Part shown: positions 44,968-52,719 of the stretch, in pieces
Layout of the letters: each line of letters begins with the position of its first letter
Position numbering within the stretch: the first letter of the stretch is position 1
From: Anaerolineae bacterium
Lineage (GTDB): Bacteria; Chloroflexota; Anaerolineae; Aggregatilineales; Phototrophicaceae
Direction: 5' to 3'
Length of the DNA stretch: 64,000 nt
NCBI GenBank assembly: GCA_019912965.1
Contig: JAIOHM010000065.1
Location: forward strand, 1-64,000
Position numbers and translations under genes: made by a program
Notes under the pieces: model-generated
Databases searched by the model: none
What the model was told of the DNA's origin: nothing
Seen by the model: the letters and a program-made list of their open reading frames with translations, nothing else

Positions 44968-45750
44968 TCAACTTAACCAGCGGCGGGCAGTCAGTCCAAT
45001 GACTTCCAGCGCATCATGACTGCCCTGATCCAGTCCTTTTTCAAAATCACCTTCAATCTGTGCCATCTGGTTGGTGATATGGGCGAAGCACACCACCGCT
45101 TTGCCCTTCACTTGAGCGAAAGCGTAGAGCGCGGCAGCTTCCATTTCGACCCCCAGAATGCCCTCAGACCGGGCATTGGCGATAGACTGCTCCGTTTCGC
45201 GGAAGGGAGCATCGGTTGTCCATGTCGCACCGCACAGCACCCGAACCGATGCCCTTGCAAAAGTGTCTTCAAAACAGGTGAGCAGTGCCGGGTCAAGATA
45301 GCTGTAGGCAGCAGGTGGTAGATAGTGATAACTGGTGCCTTCATCCCGCAGCGCCCGTTCAATCAACACAAAATACGGTGGCTGTCCCATCGGTACGATT
45401 TGTCCGGCAGAGGTCATGCTGATGAGCAGTTGGCAGCCGGCGACAAACAATTCCTCTGCCACCAGTACCGCAAATGAAGCACCGACGACGTGCGGTATGA
45501 TCCCATATTCAACTCCATCATAGATAAAGACATACAATTTCGTGTGGTAACATGCCCAGTGCGGGTGAGCGACTGCCTGCCCTGTCACCATCAAATGAGC
45601 GGCGATGTCGCCGTCCGGGTCGAGAATGCAGACCGTCGGGATGATGCCTTCAGGGATGGATTTCTGCCGCCGCGCCTCGCGCAGCATGTTTTCTACGGTA
45701 AAAACGGATTGAGCATCGTAATGTTTGTTTTCCAGAATGGGAGGCTGCAT
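44968..45750 (-). CDS. Nucleoside phosphorylase (PNP/UDP family)
   Basis: 260 residues. It has the family layout ending in GILGVEMEAAALYAFAQVKG, the phosphorylase signature where Met-Glu binds the ribose. Other family pieces are VVGASFAVLVAEELFVAG and LLISMTSAGQI. It would split a purine or pyrimidine nucleoside with phosphate. It starts 12 bp after the MFS stop, so it is the last gene of a minus-strand operon; the transporter may bring in the nucleoside. Substrate not determined. Confidence 0.88.
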   Translation of the reverse strand: MQPPILENKHYDAQSVFTVENMLREARRQKSIPEGIIPTVCILDPDGDIAAHLMVTGQAVAHPHWACYHTKLYVFIYDGVEYGIIPHVVGASFAVLVAEELFVAGCQLLISMTSAGQIVPMGQPPYFVLIERALRDEGTSYHYLPPAAYSYLDPALLTCFEDTFARASVRVLCGATWTTDAPFRETEQSIANARSEGILGVEMEAAALYAFAQVKGKAVVCFAHITNQMAQIEGDFEKGLDQGSHDALEVIGLTARRWLS

Positions 45751-45762
45751 CCATAACTCCAG

Positions 45763-47064
45763 TTAGCGCGATTCCGATAAGGGTAACTCAACTGCCGGTT
45801 CTAAATGCGGGACAGGATTTGCCCCTGATTGCTTATTTTTAAATGCGGTTTCCGGCAGCAGGAAGAAGGTGACAGAACCAGAAACAGCGGTGAGCGCGGC
45901 GATGACCAGTACCGCCACCTGAATGGTAAATAAATCAGCCAGCAGACCGCCAACTAAGGCACCGAAGGCATAGCCGCTGTCACGCCAGAGCCGATACACT
46001 CCCAGCGCGGAAGCACGCCATGTTGGGTGTGCCAGATCGCTGATGGCAGCCAGCAGTGTTGGGTAGACCATCCCTGTTCCCAGTCCCATTACAACGGCTG
46101 CCAGCAGCCACGCCGCCGAGTCCGCTCCGAAGACAAACAGAATAATCCCAATCGATTGTACCCACAAACCGCCGGTTATCAGCGGCTTGCGCCCGATCCT
46201 ATCACTGAGCGATCCGGTGATAAGCTGGCTGATGCCCCAGACCCCCAGATAGGTGCCGCCGACAGCGGCAGCCTGTCCGACGGAAATACCAGCGCTCACT
46301 GCCAGCAGCGGCAGTAATCCCCAGATCACGACATCGTTGAGGTTGTTGACCAGCCCACCCTGTGACAGACTGAAAAAGGCTTTGTCCTGCCAGCTTACCC
46401 GCCGGAAAATCGTCCGGAATGAGAGTTTTTCCCCTATCTGATGATGTTGAGCGGCTTCCTGAAGGGCGTAGCCGCGTGTCTCGCGGACGAAGAAAAACGA
46501 CAGGATCAGTCCGCTGATGACAAAAACGATGCCGAGATAAAATGGGTACGGGCGCAGCGCCGTTTGTGCGGCAATCCAGCCTGCGCCAGCCGTAGAGAGC
46601 GCCATCGCCAGATAGCCCGCAAATTCATTCAAGCCGGTTGCGCGTCCGCGTCCAACCGGACCAACTAAATCTACTTTCATGATGACTGCCGACGACCAAC
46701 ACAACCCCTGATTGATGCCCAGCAGGATATTGGCGAAGACAATCCAACCCCAACTTGGTGCCAGTATGATGATGATGGGGACGGGTAAACCAAACAACCA
46801 ACCTGCGACTAGCAACGGCTTGCGTCCGACGCGATCCGCATTACGCCCGGCAAACAGATTCGCTAGCGCTTTGACGATCCCGAAGCTGATGATGAAGGTC
46901 AGGGTGACACTGACCGATGTGAGGCCGAATTCGTCGGCGGCAATCAGCGGGACAACCGTGCGTTCCAACCCCAGCATCGCACCGACGAACGCATTGACGA
47001 AGATTAGCAATGTGAACTGCCGCCAGTTGGCAAGTAATCCAAGCTGGATAGATTTAGTATTCAT
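45763..47064 (-). CDS. MFS transporter
   Basis: 433 residues with about 12 hydrophobic segments and the two MFS loop signatures, GRNADRVGRKPLLVAG between helices 2 and 3 and GSLSDRIGRKPLITGG between helices 8 and 9. It is a secondary transporter; the substrate is unknown. It lies between the methyltransferase and the nucleoside phosphorylase genes in one direction, with AAGGGA before the ATG. Confidence 0.93.
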   Translation of the reverse strand: MNTKSIQLGLLANWRQFTLLIFVNAFVGAMLGLERTVVPLIAADEFGLTSVSVTLTFIISFGIVKALANLFAGRNADRVGRKPLLVAGWLFGLPVPIIIILAPSWGWIVFANILLGINQGLCWSSAVIMKVDLVGPVGRGRATGLNEFAGYLAMALSTAGAGWIAAQTALRPYPFYLGIVFVISGLILSFFFVRETRGYALQEAAQHHQIGEKLSFRTIFRRVSWQDKAFFSLSQGGLVNNLNDVVIWGLLPLLAVSAGISVGQAAAVGGTYLGVWGISQLITGSLSDRIGRKPLITGGLWVQSIGIILFVFGADSAAWLLAAVVMGLGTGMVYPTLLAAISDLAHPTWRASALGVYRLWRDSGYAFGALVGGLLADLFTIQVAVLVIAALTAVSGSVTFFLLPETAFKNKQSGANPVPHLEPAVELPLSESR

Positions 47065-47152
47065 GATTCCCTTCCCATACTACGATTCGCGTTCATCAGG
47101 AACGCCGTTGGCTTAGCGTGGTCGTGTGTAAAATCAGGCTAAGTCGAAAGAA

Positions 47153-47728
47153 TCAGCGCCTAGCGATCAGACCAAAGTGATACGGACAGCAGTACTGCAT
47201 ATTGACCCATTCGACGTTCTGAAAGCCAGCTTCTTCCAGCCATGCCTTGCACTGTTCTGGTCGTGGACGGATAGCGAGGGAGGGACCGCGCGGTGTCGGT
47301 ATATCGCTGCGCCAGTGCATGATAAAAAGCATTCCGCCGTCATGCAGTACCCGGTGTGCTTCTTGCAACAATACCAGCGGTTGTTCCAGGTGTAGCAGGT
47401 TGAAAATCAGCGCGTGATCCTGCGTACCGCTGTCCAATCCGCTTCCCTGTGCGACAAAATCTCTCATCTCAACCTGCACATTAGACAGCGCCAGAGCCTC
47501 TGCCTTATGCCGTACATGTTCCACCATCAGCGGGTCAATGTCCAGCGCGGTGACGATTCCATGCGTGTGCAGCGCGGCTGGCACAGTGAAGGTGCCGTAA
47601 CCGCAGCCAAATTCAACCAGATGCCCCCCTAACCCACTGGTGCTGAAGAGTAATTCCATTGTGGCATCCGCATCGAAGAAGCTCTCCCAATAAGCTTCCT
47701 CTGGCATACCGCTTTCGCGTGCTTTCAT
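47153..47728 (-). CDS. Class I SAM-dependent methyltransferase
   Basis: 191 residues from ATG 47728, chosen for GAGG 5 nt upstream; a TTG 18 bp earlier has no site. The glycine-rich motif I is LVEFGCGYGTFTVPAA, motif II acid is VTALDIDPLMVEHV, and post-motif strands are ALIFNLLHLEQP and LHDGGMLFIMHW. It probably methylates a small molecule. It follows the MBL-fold gene by about 100 bp and precedes the MFS gene by 88 bp. Confidence 0.88.
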   Translation of the reverse strand: MKARESGMPEEAYWESFFDADATMELLFSTSGLGGHLVEFGCGYGTFTVPAALHTHGIVTALDIDPLMVEHVRHKAEALALSNVQVEMRDFVAQGSGLDSGTQDHALIFNLLHLEQPLVLLQEAHRVLHDGGMLFIMHWRSDIPTPRGPSLAIRPRPEQCKAWLEEAGFQNVEWVNMQYCCPYHFGLIARR

Positions 47729-47846
47729 ATATTCCTCTGGTGACAAGATCTGTTTCTCTACATATAGCTCTCACTCGTCAGCCCTTCGCTCTGAGTAGTA
47801 GTGTGACCTCATATGACAAACAGTTCAGGTTGTAAATACAGAACTT

Positions 47847-48605
47847 TCATCCTGCGGTTTCACCAATTTGTAGACCGAGGTTAGTCTGTCGGATGATGGC
47901 AAATTCCGGCGGTGCGGGGGTCTGATCCTTCTGAACAAAAGTGATAAATGCCTCCCGATCTGTATGTTGCAGGGCAGCATTGAAGCGCCGTTCAAAACCA
48001 ATGGTCGAACTCGGTTTGCCGCTCATGTTGCGTCCACAGACTGAGCCGGAAAAGTGGCTTGGATAAACCTCGACCATATTGTCCAATTTCAGAAGTTTGT
48101 TGAAAAGACTGTCATACAGTTGACCTGCGTACACGGCGGTGTTCGCGTCGCCATGTAGATCAGGTCGTCCCACATCGCCGACAAACAATGTGTCGCCCGT
48201 GAATACCAACCAAGGTGTTTCTGAACGTACTTTATCCCCAACGACCAGACTGATGCTGTCGGCAGAATGACCGGGGGTGTGAAGCACCCGTGCATAGTCG
48301 TTGCCCAGTTCAACCGTATCGTCATCGTGCAACGGTGTAAATGCAAACTTCACCTGCGCCGATTCGTGCAAATAGATAGGTGCGTTGGTGGCGGCGGCAA
48401 GCTGCACTGCCCCCGAGTGATGATCAGCTTGAACATGCGTCTCGAAGATGGCGACGATGGGGGAGTTTGCCTGCCGTGCTACTTCCAGATAATCGGCGAT
48501 GTGGTCAATGTGCGGATCCACCACCGCCAGTTTTGCTTTGCCGGTGCAACCGAACACATACGACGCACACCCGGTTTGCGGATGTAGAATTTGTCGGAAG
48601 ATCAT
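47847..48605 (-). CDS. MBL-fold persulfide dioxygenase-like protein
   Basis: 252 residues. The metal-binding motif is FETHVQADHHSGAV, followed by HTPGHSADSISLVV and VFTGDTLFVGDVGRPDL, which is the ETHE1/persulfide-dioxygenase-like pattern. It should oxidise glutathione- or low-molecular-weight persulfides, or act as a related hydrolase. It has AGGAG before the ATG and lies 16 bp after the ArsR-rhodanese gene, so they form one operon. No fused rhodanese domain is present here; that domain is carried by the regulator. Confidence 0.88.
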   Translation of the reverse strand: MIFRQILHPQTGCASYVFGCTGKAKLAVVDPHIDHIADYLEVARQANSPIVAIFETHVQADHHSGAVQLAAATNAPIYLHESAQVKFAFTPLHDDDTVELGNDYARVLHTPGHSADSISLVVGDKVRSETPWLVFTGDTLFVGDVGRPDLHGDANTAVYAGQLYDSLFNKLLKLDNMVEVYPSHFSGSVCGRNMSGKPSSTIGFERRFNAALQHTDREAFITFVQKDQTPAPPEFAIIRQTNLGLQIGETAG

Positions 48606-48621
48606 GAGGTTCTCCTAAAGG

Positions 48622-49296
48622 TTATTCGGTTTCAGTGGGTAAATCAGCGAGCTTCCAATCCGGGTAGCCCTGTTGCATCCGCCGCGCCTGATAGCCGCGT
48701 GCGGCAAGCAGTTCGACAGCTTCATCAGCAAAGACACAGTAAGCGCCGCGACAGTAGGCAACAATCTCCTGGTCTTGTGGCAGTTCGTGGAGACGTTGTT
48801 GAAGTTCATCAATCGGGATCGAACGCGCTCCAGCGATATGTCCCTGCGCGTATTCCAGGGTTGGACGCACATCTAGAATTACCAGTCCCGGCTCACGCAG
48901 ACGTGTCAGCAGTTCGTTAAGGGTCACTGGCTCCATAGACTTACGCTCAAGCAAATAGGTATTGACGATGCGCTCAAGCTCGGCAAGCTGACGCTCGGCA
49001 ATTTCCCGGATGAGTTGTACCAACTGGTAGACAGTGGGATCTGCCAACCGGTAGTACACCCGCAGTCCTTCTTTACGTGTGGTAACGAGATGCGCTTCTC
49101 GCAGCGCTTGCAGGTGCTGTGAGGCGTTGGCAACAGACAAGGCGGATTCCTTTGCCAATTCCTCGACACTACGCTCGCCCTGTGCCAACAGGTCAACGAT
49201 TTCCAGCCGATGTGGGTTGGCAATCGCTTTGGCAATCCGGGCAAACTGTTCATTGATTTCGGTTTTGAAGGCGCGATGATCCATAATCATCCTCAA
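48622..49296 (-). CDS. ArsR-family regulator fused to a rhodanese domain
   Basis: 224 residues; the start may be the first or fifth codon. Residues 10-100 are an ArsR winged helix (RIAKAIANPHRLEIVDLLAQ, LSVANASQHLQALREAHLV). Residues 125-222 are a rhodanese domain with LVILDVRPTLEYAQGHIAGA and the active loop AYCRGAYC. There is no cysteine in the ArsR part, so sulfur sensing, if any, probably goes through the rhodanese cysteine. A perfect inverted repeat covers the 24 bp directly upstream, and the persulfide-dioxygenase-like gene follows, so it is likely an autoregulated sulfur-responsive repressor. Confidence 0.92.
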   Translation of the reverse strand: MRMIMDHRAFKTEINEQFARIAKAIANPHRLEIVDLLAQGERSVEELAKESALSVANASQHLQALREAHLVTTRKEGLRVYYRLADPTVYQLVQLIREIAERQLAELERIVNTYLLERKSMEPVTLNELLTRLREPGLVILDVRPTLEYAQGHIAGARSIPIDELQQRLHELPQDQEIVAYCRGAYCVFADEAVELLAARGYQARRMQQGYPDWKLADLPTETE

Positions 49297-49320
49297 GTAT
49301 TCAATTGATTTATTGAATAC
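49297..49320. promoter_or_regulatory. ArsR operator, 9-bp inverted repeat
   Basis: GTATTCAAT (49297-49305) and ATTGAATAC (49312-49320) are perfect inverted arms around TGATTT, ending one base before the ArsR-rhodanese start. ArsR-family operators are A+T-rich inverted repeats of this size placed over the promoter. Confidence 0.75.
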
Positions 49321-49422
49321 TATACCGACTTAGCAAAACTGTCAACCTGAAATTTTGCTCATCAAACTCTGTAGAACTACCAACCCTTCACTGTAATTCT
49401 CGGCATGTTCCACGCGGTGGGT

Positions 49423-49440
49423 TTGATACGCTGGTATCAA
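49423..49440. promoter_or_regulatory. Inverted repeat upstream of the second transfer block
   Basis: TTGATAC and GTATCAA form a perfect 7-bp inverted repeat around GCTG, 120 bp before the pilin-like gene. It may be an operator. The remaining gap contains GCCGGG (49441) and CCCGGC (49512), which could close a leader structure. Confidence 0.4.
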
Positions 49441-49559
49441 GCCGGGTGGGACTGTTCCGTGCCAGATGACCTCACCCGTTAGCGCGACCCGCGTCATGGC
49501 GCACGCACTTCGCCCGGCTGCTCAATCCCTTTCAGATAGGTATTTACAGGAGCAGTCGA

Positions 49560-49799
49560 GTGGATTTAGCCCAGGCTATTGAGCAGCTTTTCAACGACGT
49601 TCAGGCTGTCGCCCAGGTTATCGCACCATTGGCGGCAGTCATCGGTTTCCTCGGACTTGGGATTATGTATATGGGAAGCTCGTGGCCTTTCATCGCCGAT
49701 TGGAAGCGCGACAACCCAAAGGCAGCCAACCAGGTCGTCATCGGCTTGCTGTTCGTGATTTTTGCGAGCAGTGTCACTACCCTCATCACGTTCCCTTAA
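49560..49799 (+). CDS. VirB2/TrbC-like pilin subunit
   Basis: 79 residues from GTG 49560 with CAGGAG upstream. Two hydrophobic segments (VIAPLAAVIGFLGLGIMYMG and VVIGLLFVIFASSVTTLI) are joined by a short basic loop (WKRDNPKA), the standard layout of VirB2/TrbC/PilV-type conjugative pilins. No long signal peptide is present, as in Gram-positive-like systems. It is followed by a hairpin and the VirB3-like gene, then VirB4. Confidence 0.75.
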   Translation: MDLAQAIEQLFNDVQAVAQVIAPLAAVIGFLGLGIMYMGSSWPFIADWKRDNPKAANQVVIGLLFVIFASSVTTLITFP

Positions 49800-49817
49800 G
49801 AAGTTCCCCTTATGCAC

Positions 49818-49856
49818 AGCGATGGCAGAGGGTCGCGGGTCGCGGCTTCCATCGCT
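49818..49856 (+). other. Intercistronic hairpin
   Basis: AGCGATGG (49818-49825) and CCATCGCT (49849-49856) are perfectly complementary, between the pilin-like gene and the next one, with no T-run. It may stabilise the upstream pilin mRNA so that more pilin is made than ATPase. Confidence 0.5.
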
Positions 49857-49881
49857 TCGCTTTCCCTGAGAAGGAGGTTAG

Positions 49882-50352
49882 ATGTCGGCAGATTTCAAGT
49901 CTCATGTTCTGCTCCGAGATGAGAAAGGCTTTATGGGTATTCCCTTCAAACGATTACTGCTGGCTGGGACAAGTGGTGGGATGGTCTATGCCGTTGCTCG
50001 TTTCGCTGCGCCTAATGTTGCTGTTCCCGCTGGAGCAATGTTTGGATTGCTGTTGCTGACTTTTACTGGAACTCGTGGTGGCCTTCCTCTGTGGCAGCGC
50101 TGGATTTATGGCCTGCGTGGGATGGTACTACTGCTAGCGGCGCGTGATGCAGACAGTTTCGTCGCCCGAATAGCACGAGCGCTGGAACTGCCAGTTGATG
50201 TGGTCAAGTTAGATGCCCTTCAGGTTTTCGCTCCACCACACGGCGCTATCGAGGTGGATGTGCGTGAGTGGGTGACATTTGCCCACTCGGAAGAGGCTGA
50301 CCGTGATGAAGGTCTGGTCTTCCTCGACACGCCTCTGGAGGTGCGGCTATGA
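49882..50352 (+). CDS. VirB3/PrgI-like membrane protein
   Basis: 156 residues with two adjacent membrane helices (MVYAVARFAAPNVAVPAGAM, FGLLLLTFTG) after a short cytoplasmic N-terminus (VLLRDEKGFMGIPFKRLLLA), and a soluble tail of about 95 residues. Position directly before VirB4 is that of VirB3 or PrgI. AGGAGG precedes the ATG and the stop overlaps the VirB4 start by 4 nt. Confidence 0.72.
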   Translation: MSADFKSHVLLRDEKGFMGIPFKRLLLAGTSGGMVYAVARFAAPNVAVPAGAMFGLLLLTFTGTRGGLPLWQRWIYGLRGMVLLLAARDADSFVARIARALELPVDVVKLDALQVFAPPHGAIEVDVREWVTFAHSEEADRDEGLVFLDTPLEVRL

Positions 50353-52466
50353 GCGACAACATCCATACCTTCCTGATTGAACCTTTCGATATGACCATGC
50401 ACGCGACTGAGGAAGGTGTTCAAACCCTACAATCGCGTTTTGCGACCTGGCTTAGAACCCTAAATAGCCCATCCCGCTTTGTCTGCTGGCAAATGCCGAC
50501 GACGCTCGACGACAAAATCGATACTGTTATCCAAGCCGCCCAAAAAACGACTGAAGTTCAGCGGGCGACACTGTTGATGGAATATCGTCGGCATTACGAG
50601 AATTTACAGGCGAATGCCCAGTATCAGCGGGCGCTCTGCGGTATGGCGCTCTGGACGGATCAAAATCCACGCTCCCAGGCTGCTGCGATGACTTCTGCTT
50701 TCGATACCCCTGTGGTGCAAAGTGACTGGCCGGGTTTTTTCGAGGGACGATACGAACTACGAGAAGCTCCTTATTGGCATCTTGCTCCTGTTGGGCGTCC
50801 GGGAGGACGACCCTTTTGGACCATCCTCAATAGCTATGAGTTTGCCCCCGCAACGTGGAATTTTTTCCGTCCACTGCCAGTGCTACTGCTGCTCAACTTC
50901 CCGTTAGCTATTTGCGTGGATATTCCTAAAACCTATGACCGCAATGCTGGAATCAATGCTGTTGAAGGCATCATTCAAGCCTACCAGGTTCACCTCGCGG
51001 GAGTTCGTGGGGAAGACAGTCGTTCAGTTCAGCGTATCACAGACTGTCGTCGGGCATTGTCTGAAATCAATGCCGGGGATGCGCTCCACACCGTCCAGAT
51101 TAGCATCGCTGTGGCGGCAGACGATCTCGACACGCTCAAAGAACGAGTACAGGCTGTCGTGAATGAAACTCGTGCCTGGTTTAGCTTGCGGCAGGAAGTA
51201 GGGGAACTGCTGGGGCGATCAGTGGGTTTCTTCTCGGCGAAGCGCACCAAGGAAATCAATGTCCCATCCACCACTTGGCCTGTAACCTCGCGCGAACTGG
51301 CGCTGATGCTTGCCCCGCTTGGCTATCGTAAATTAGCGACGACCAGTGGCGTACTGCGTGGTGAAGTGGTAGGTGCATTCTATCCCATGTTTCATAACTC
51401 TTGGCGAGACAAACGTGCCACCCATGAAATCTGGGTAGGTGTGTCGGGGTTCGGCAAAACCTTCGGTGTGAACTGCTACCTCACCCGTGAATATGCCGAG
51501 AACGGTATCCCCTTCGATCTTCTTGAACCAATGGGACATGGCAAACATATTGCTGATGCCTTTGGTTTGCCATGGTATGTGATGAGTGCCAGGCACACCA
51601 AACTCAATCCACAAGATGTGATGTTCCCTACGCTTATTGAGCAAATCAATCACACCATCCGTATCTATGAAACGGTCATGGGGCGCACATTGTCAGGTGG
51701 TCAACGTCAGAACCTCGAACGCGGTCTGCTCAGTGAAGCGCTGGAACTGCTTTACAAAGGTTTTCCCGACCTGATGCGGGTGACACCTGACATCTCCCCG
51801 ACCTGTGATGTGGTGTGCGATGTCCTAAGCGGATTAGGGGATAAACCTGCGATCAAAGAAATTGCCAAAGACCTCGCCGATGAAATCGCAGGACTTTGCA
51901 CGGGCAGTGGGCCGTGGTCGGGTTTTCTCAACGGCACGACCAACATTGACCTCACACGGGGCGGTCGGGACTGGATTGGGCCGCGTGTGTTCAGTTTTCA
52001 CGATCTCGAAAGCGACCCCATTTTGCAGGCGCTGGCCTACACGCAAGTGCTTTCGGCTATCCGCCGCGACAGCCTGATCGACGAACAGCCACGTGTGATT
52101 GCGGTGGATGAGGTTTATCGCTTGATGCGCCATCCATCACTGCTGGACTTTTTGATTGAAGCGGCTAAAACCTTCCGTACTCGTCGCAAAAAATTGCTGT
52201 GTGTAGATCAACAAATGTCAGTCTTTTTGAATGGGAAAGCGCGACTAGTCTTCGAGAACTGTCCCATCCGTGTGATCTTCTCACAGCGGCAAGGCATGAA
52301 TGTGTTCCACGAAGATGCCGCTTTCCAGCACCTCAATCAACAGCACCGCGACATCATCGCTGCACTGCCGCGCTTTCACTACGTCCTCGATATTCAGGAT
52401 GAAGGACTCTGGTATCTCTACGGACGCCCGTCAGAGGGTGAACTCCGCCGCTTCAGGACAACATGA
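50349..52466 (+). CDS. virB4: VirB4-type conjugation ATPase
   Basis: 705 residues. Walker A GVSGFGKTF is at 364-372, and PRVIAVDEVYRLM near 580-592 is Walker B with the VirB4-type DE pair. The C-terminus has IRVIFSQRQGMNVFHEDAAF. The N-terminal half is of the TraC/TraE type. It powers pilus assembly and DNA transfer and works with the VirD4 proteins encoded in the two mobilisation cassettes. The Walker A lysine and Walker B acids are present, so it looks functional. Confidence 0.93.
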   Translation: MSDNIHTFLIEPFDMTMHATEEGVQTLQSRFATWLRTLNSPSRFVCWQMPTTLDDKIDTVIQAAQKTTEVQRATLLMEYRRHYENLQANAQYQRALCGMALWTDQNPRSQAAAMTSAFDTPVVQSDWPGFFEGRYELREAPYWHLAPVGRPGGRPFWTILNSYEFAPATWNFFRPLPVLLLLNFPLAICVDIPKTYDRNAGINAVEGIIQAYQVHLAGVRGEDSRSVQRITDCRRALSEINAGDALHTVQISIAVAADDLDTLKERVQAVVNETRAWFSLRQEVGELLGRSVGFFSAKRTKEINVPSTTWPVTSRELALMLAPLGYRKLATTSGVLRGEVVGAFYPMFHNSWRDKRATHEIWVGVSGFGKTFGVNCYLTREYAENGIPFDLLEPMGHGKHIADAFGLPWYVMSARHTKLNPQDVMFPTLIEQINHTIRIYETVMGRTLSGGQRQNLERGLLSEALELLYKGFPDLMRVTPDISPTCDVVCDVLSGLGDKPAIKEIAKDLADEIAGLCTGSGPWSGFLNGTTNIDLTRGGRDWIGPRVFSFHDLESDPILQALAYTQVLSAIRRDSLIDEQPRVIAVDEVYRLMRHPSLLDFLIEAAKTFRTRRKKLLCVDQQMSVFLNGKARLVFENCPIRVIFSQRQGMNVFHEDAAFQHLNQQHRDIIAALPRFHYVLDIQDEGLWYLYGRPSEGELRRFRTT

Positions 52467-52479
52467 TGGAGGATGACCA

Positions 52480-52692
52480 TTGTCCAAACGATCTATCGAA
52501 AACCCCTTTCAGGCTCTTGAAAACGAAGCCTATGACGCTTTCCGTGAATGGCCGATATGGCTGGTTCTCCGCGAGAAAGAACTGGCGGCCCATGTCACTG
52601 GACGCCCTGTTCAACCCGGTGGGGAAGCGTCAACACGTCCGAATGCTGCTGCGCCAGATGGCACGCAGCCTCTCAAATCGCCGCGCCATTAG
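52480..52692 (+). CDS. Small protein between virB4 and topA
   Basis: 70 residues from TTG 52480, with GGAGG 7 nt upstream. It contains ENPFQALENEAYDAFREWPI, amphipathic and acidic, followed by a Pro/Gly-rich tail. It is not recognised. A second frame of 86 residues overlaps (52463-52723), but its composition is less protein-like. The gene is 27 bp before topA and is likely cotranscribed. Confidence 0.45.
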   Translation: MSKRSIENPFQALENEAYDAFREWPIWLVLREKELAAHVTGRPVQPGGEASTRPNAAAPDGTQPLKSPRH

Positions 52693-52719
52693 CGACTGGT
52701 ACGAGGAGGAAACTATCCC

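Noticed and set aside
34810..49378. Shared word CTGTAGAACT before both transfer blocks (34810-34819 and 49369-49378)
   Set aside because: Only ten bases, at different distances from the first genes (about 90 and 180 bp); chance is a fair explanation.
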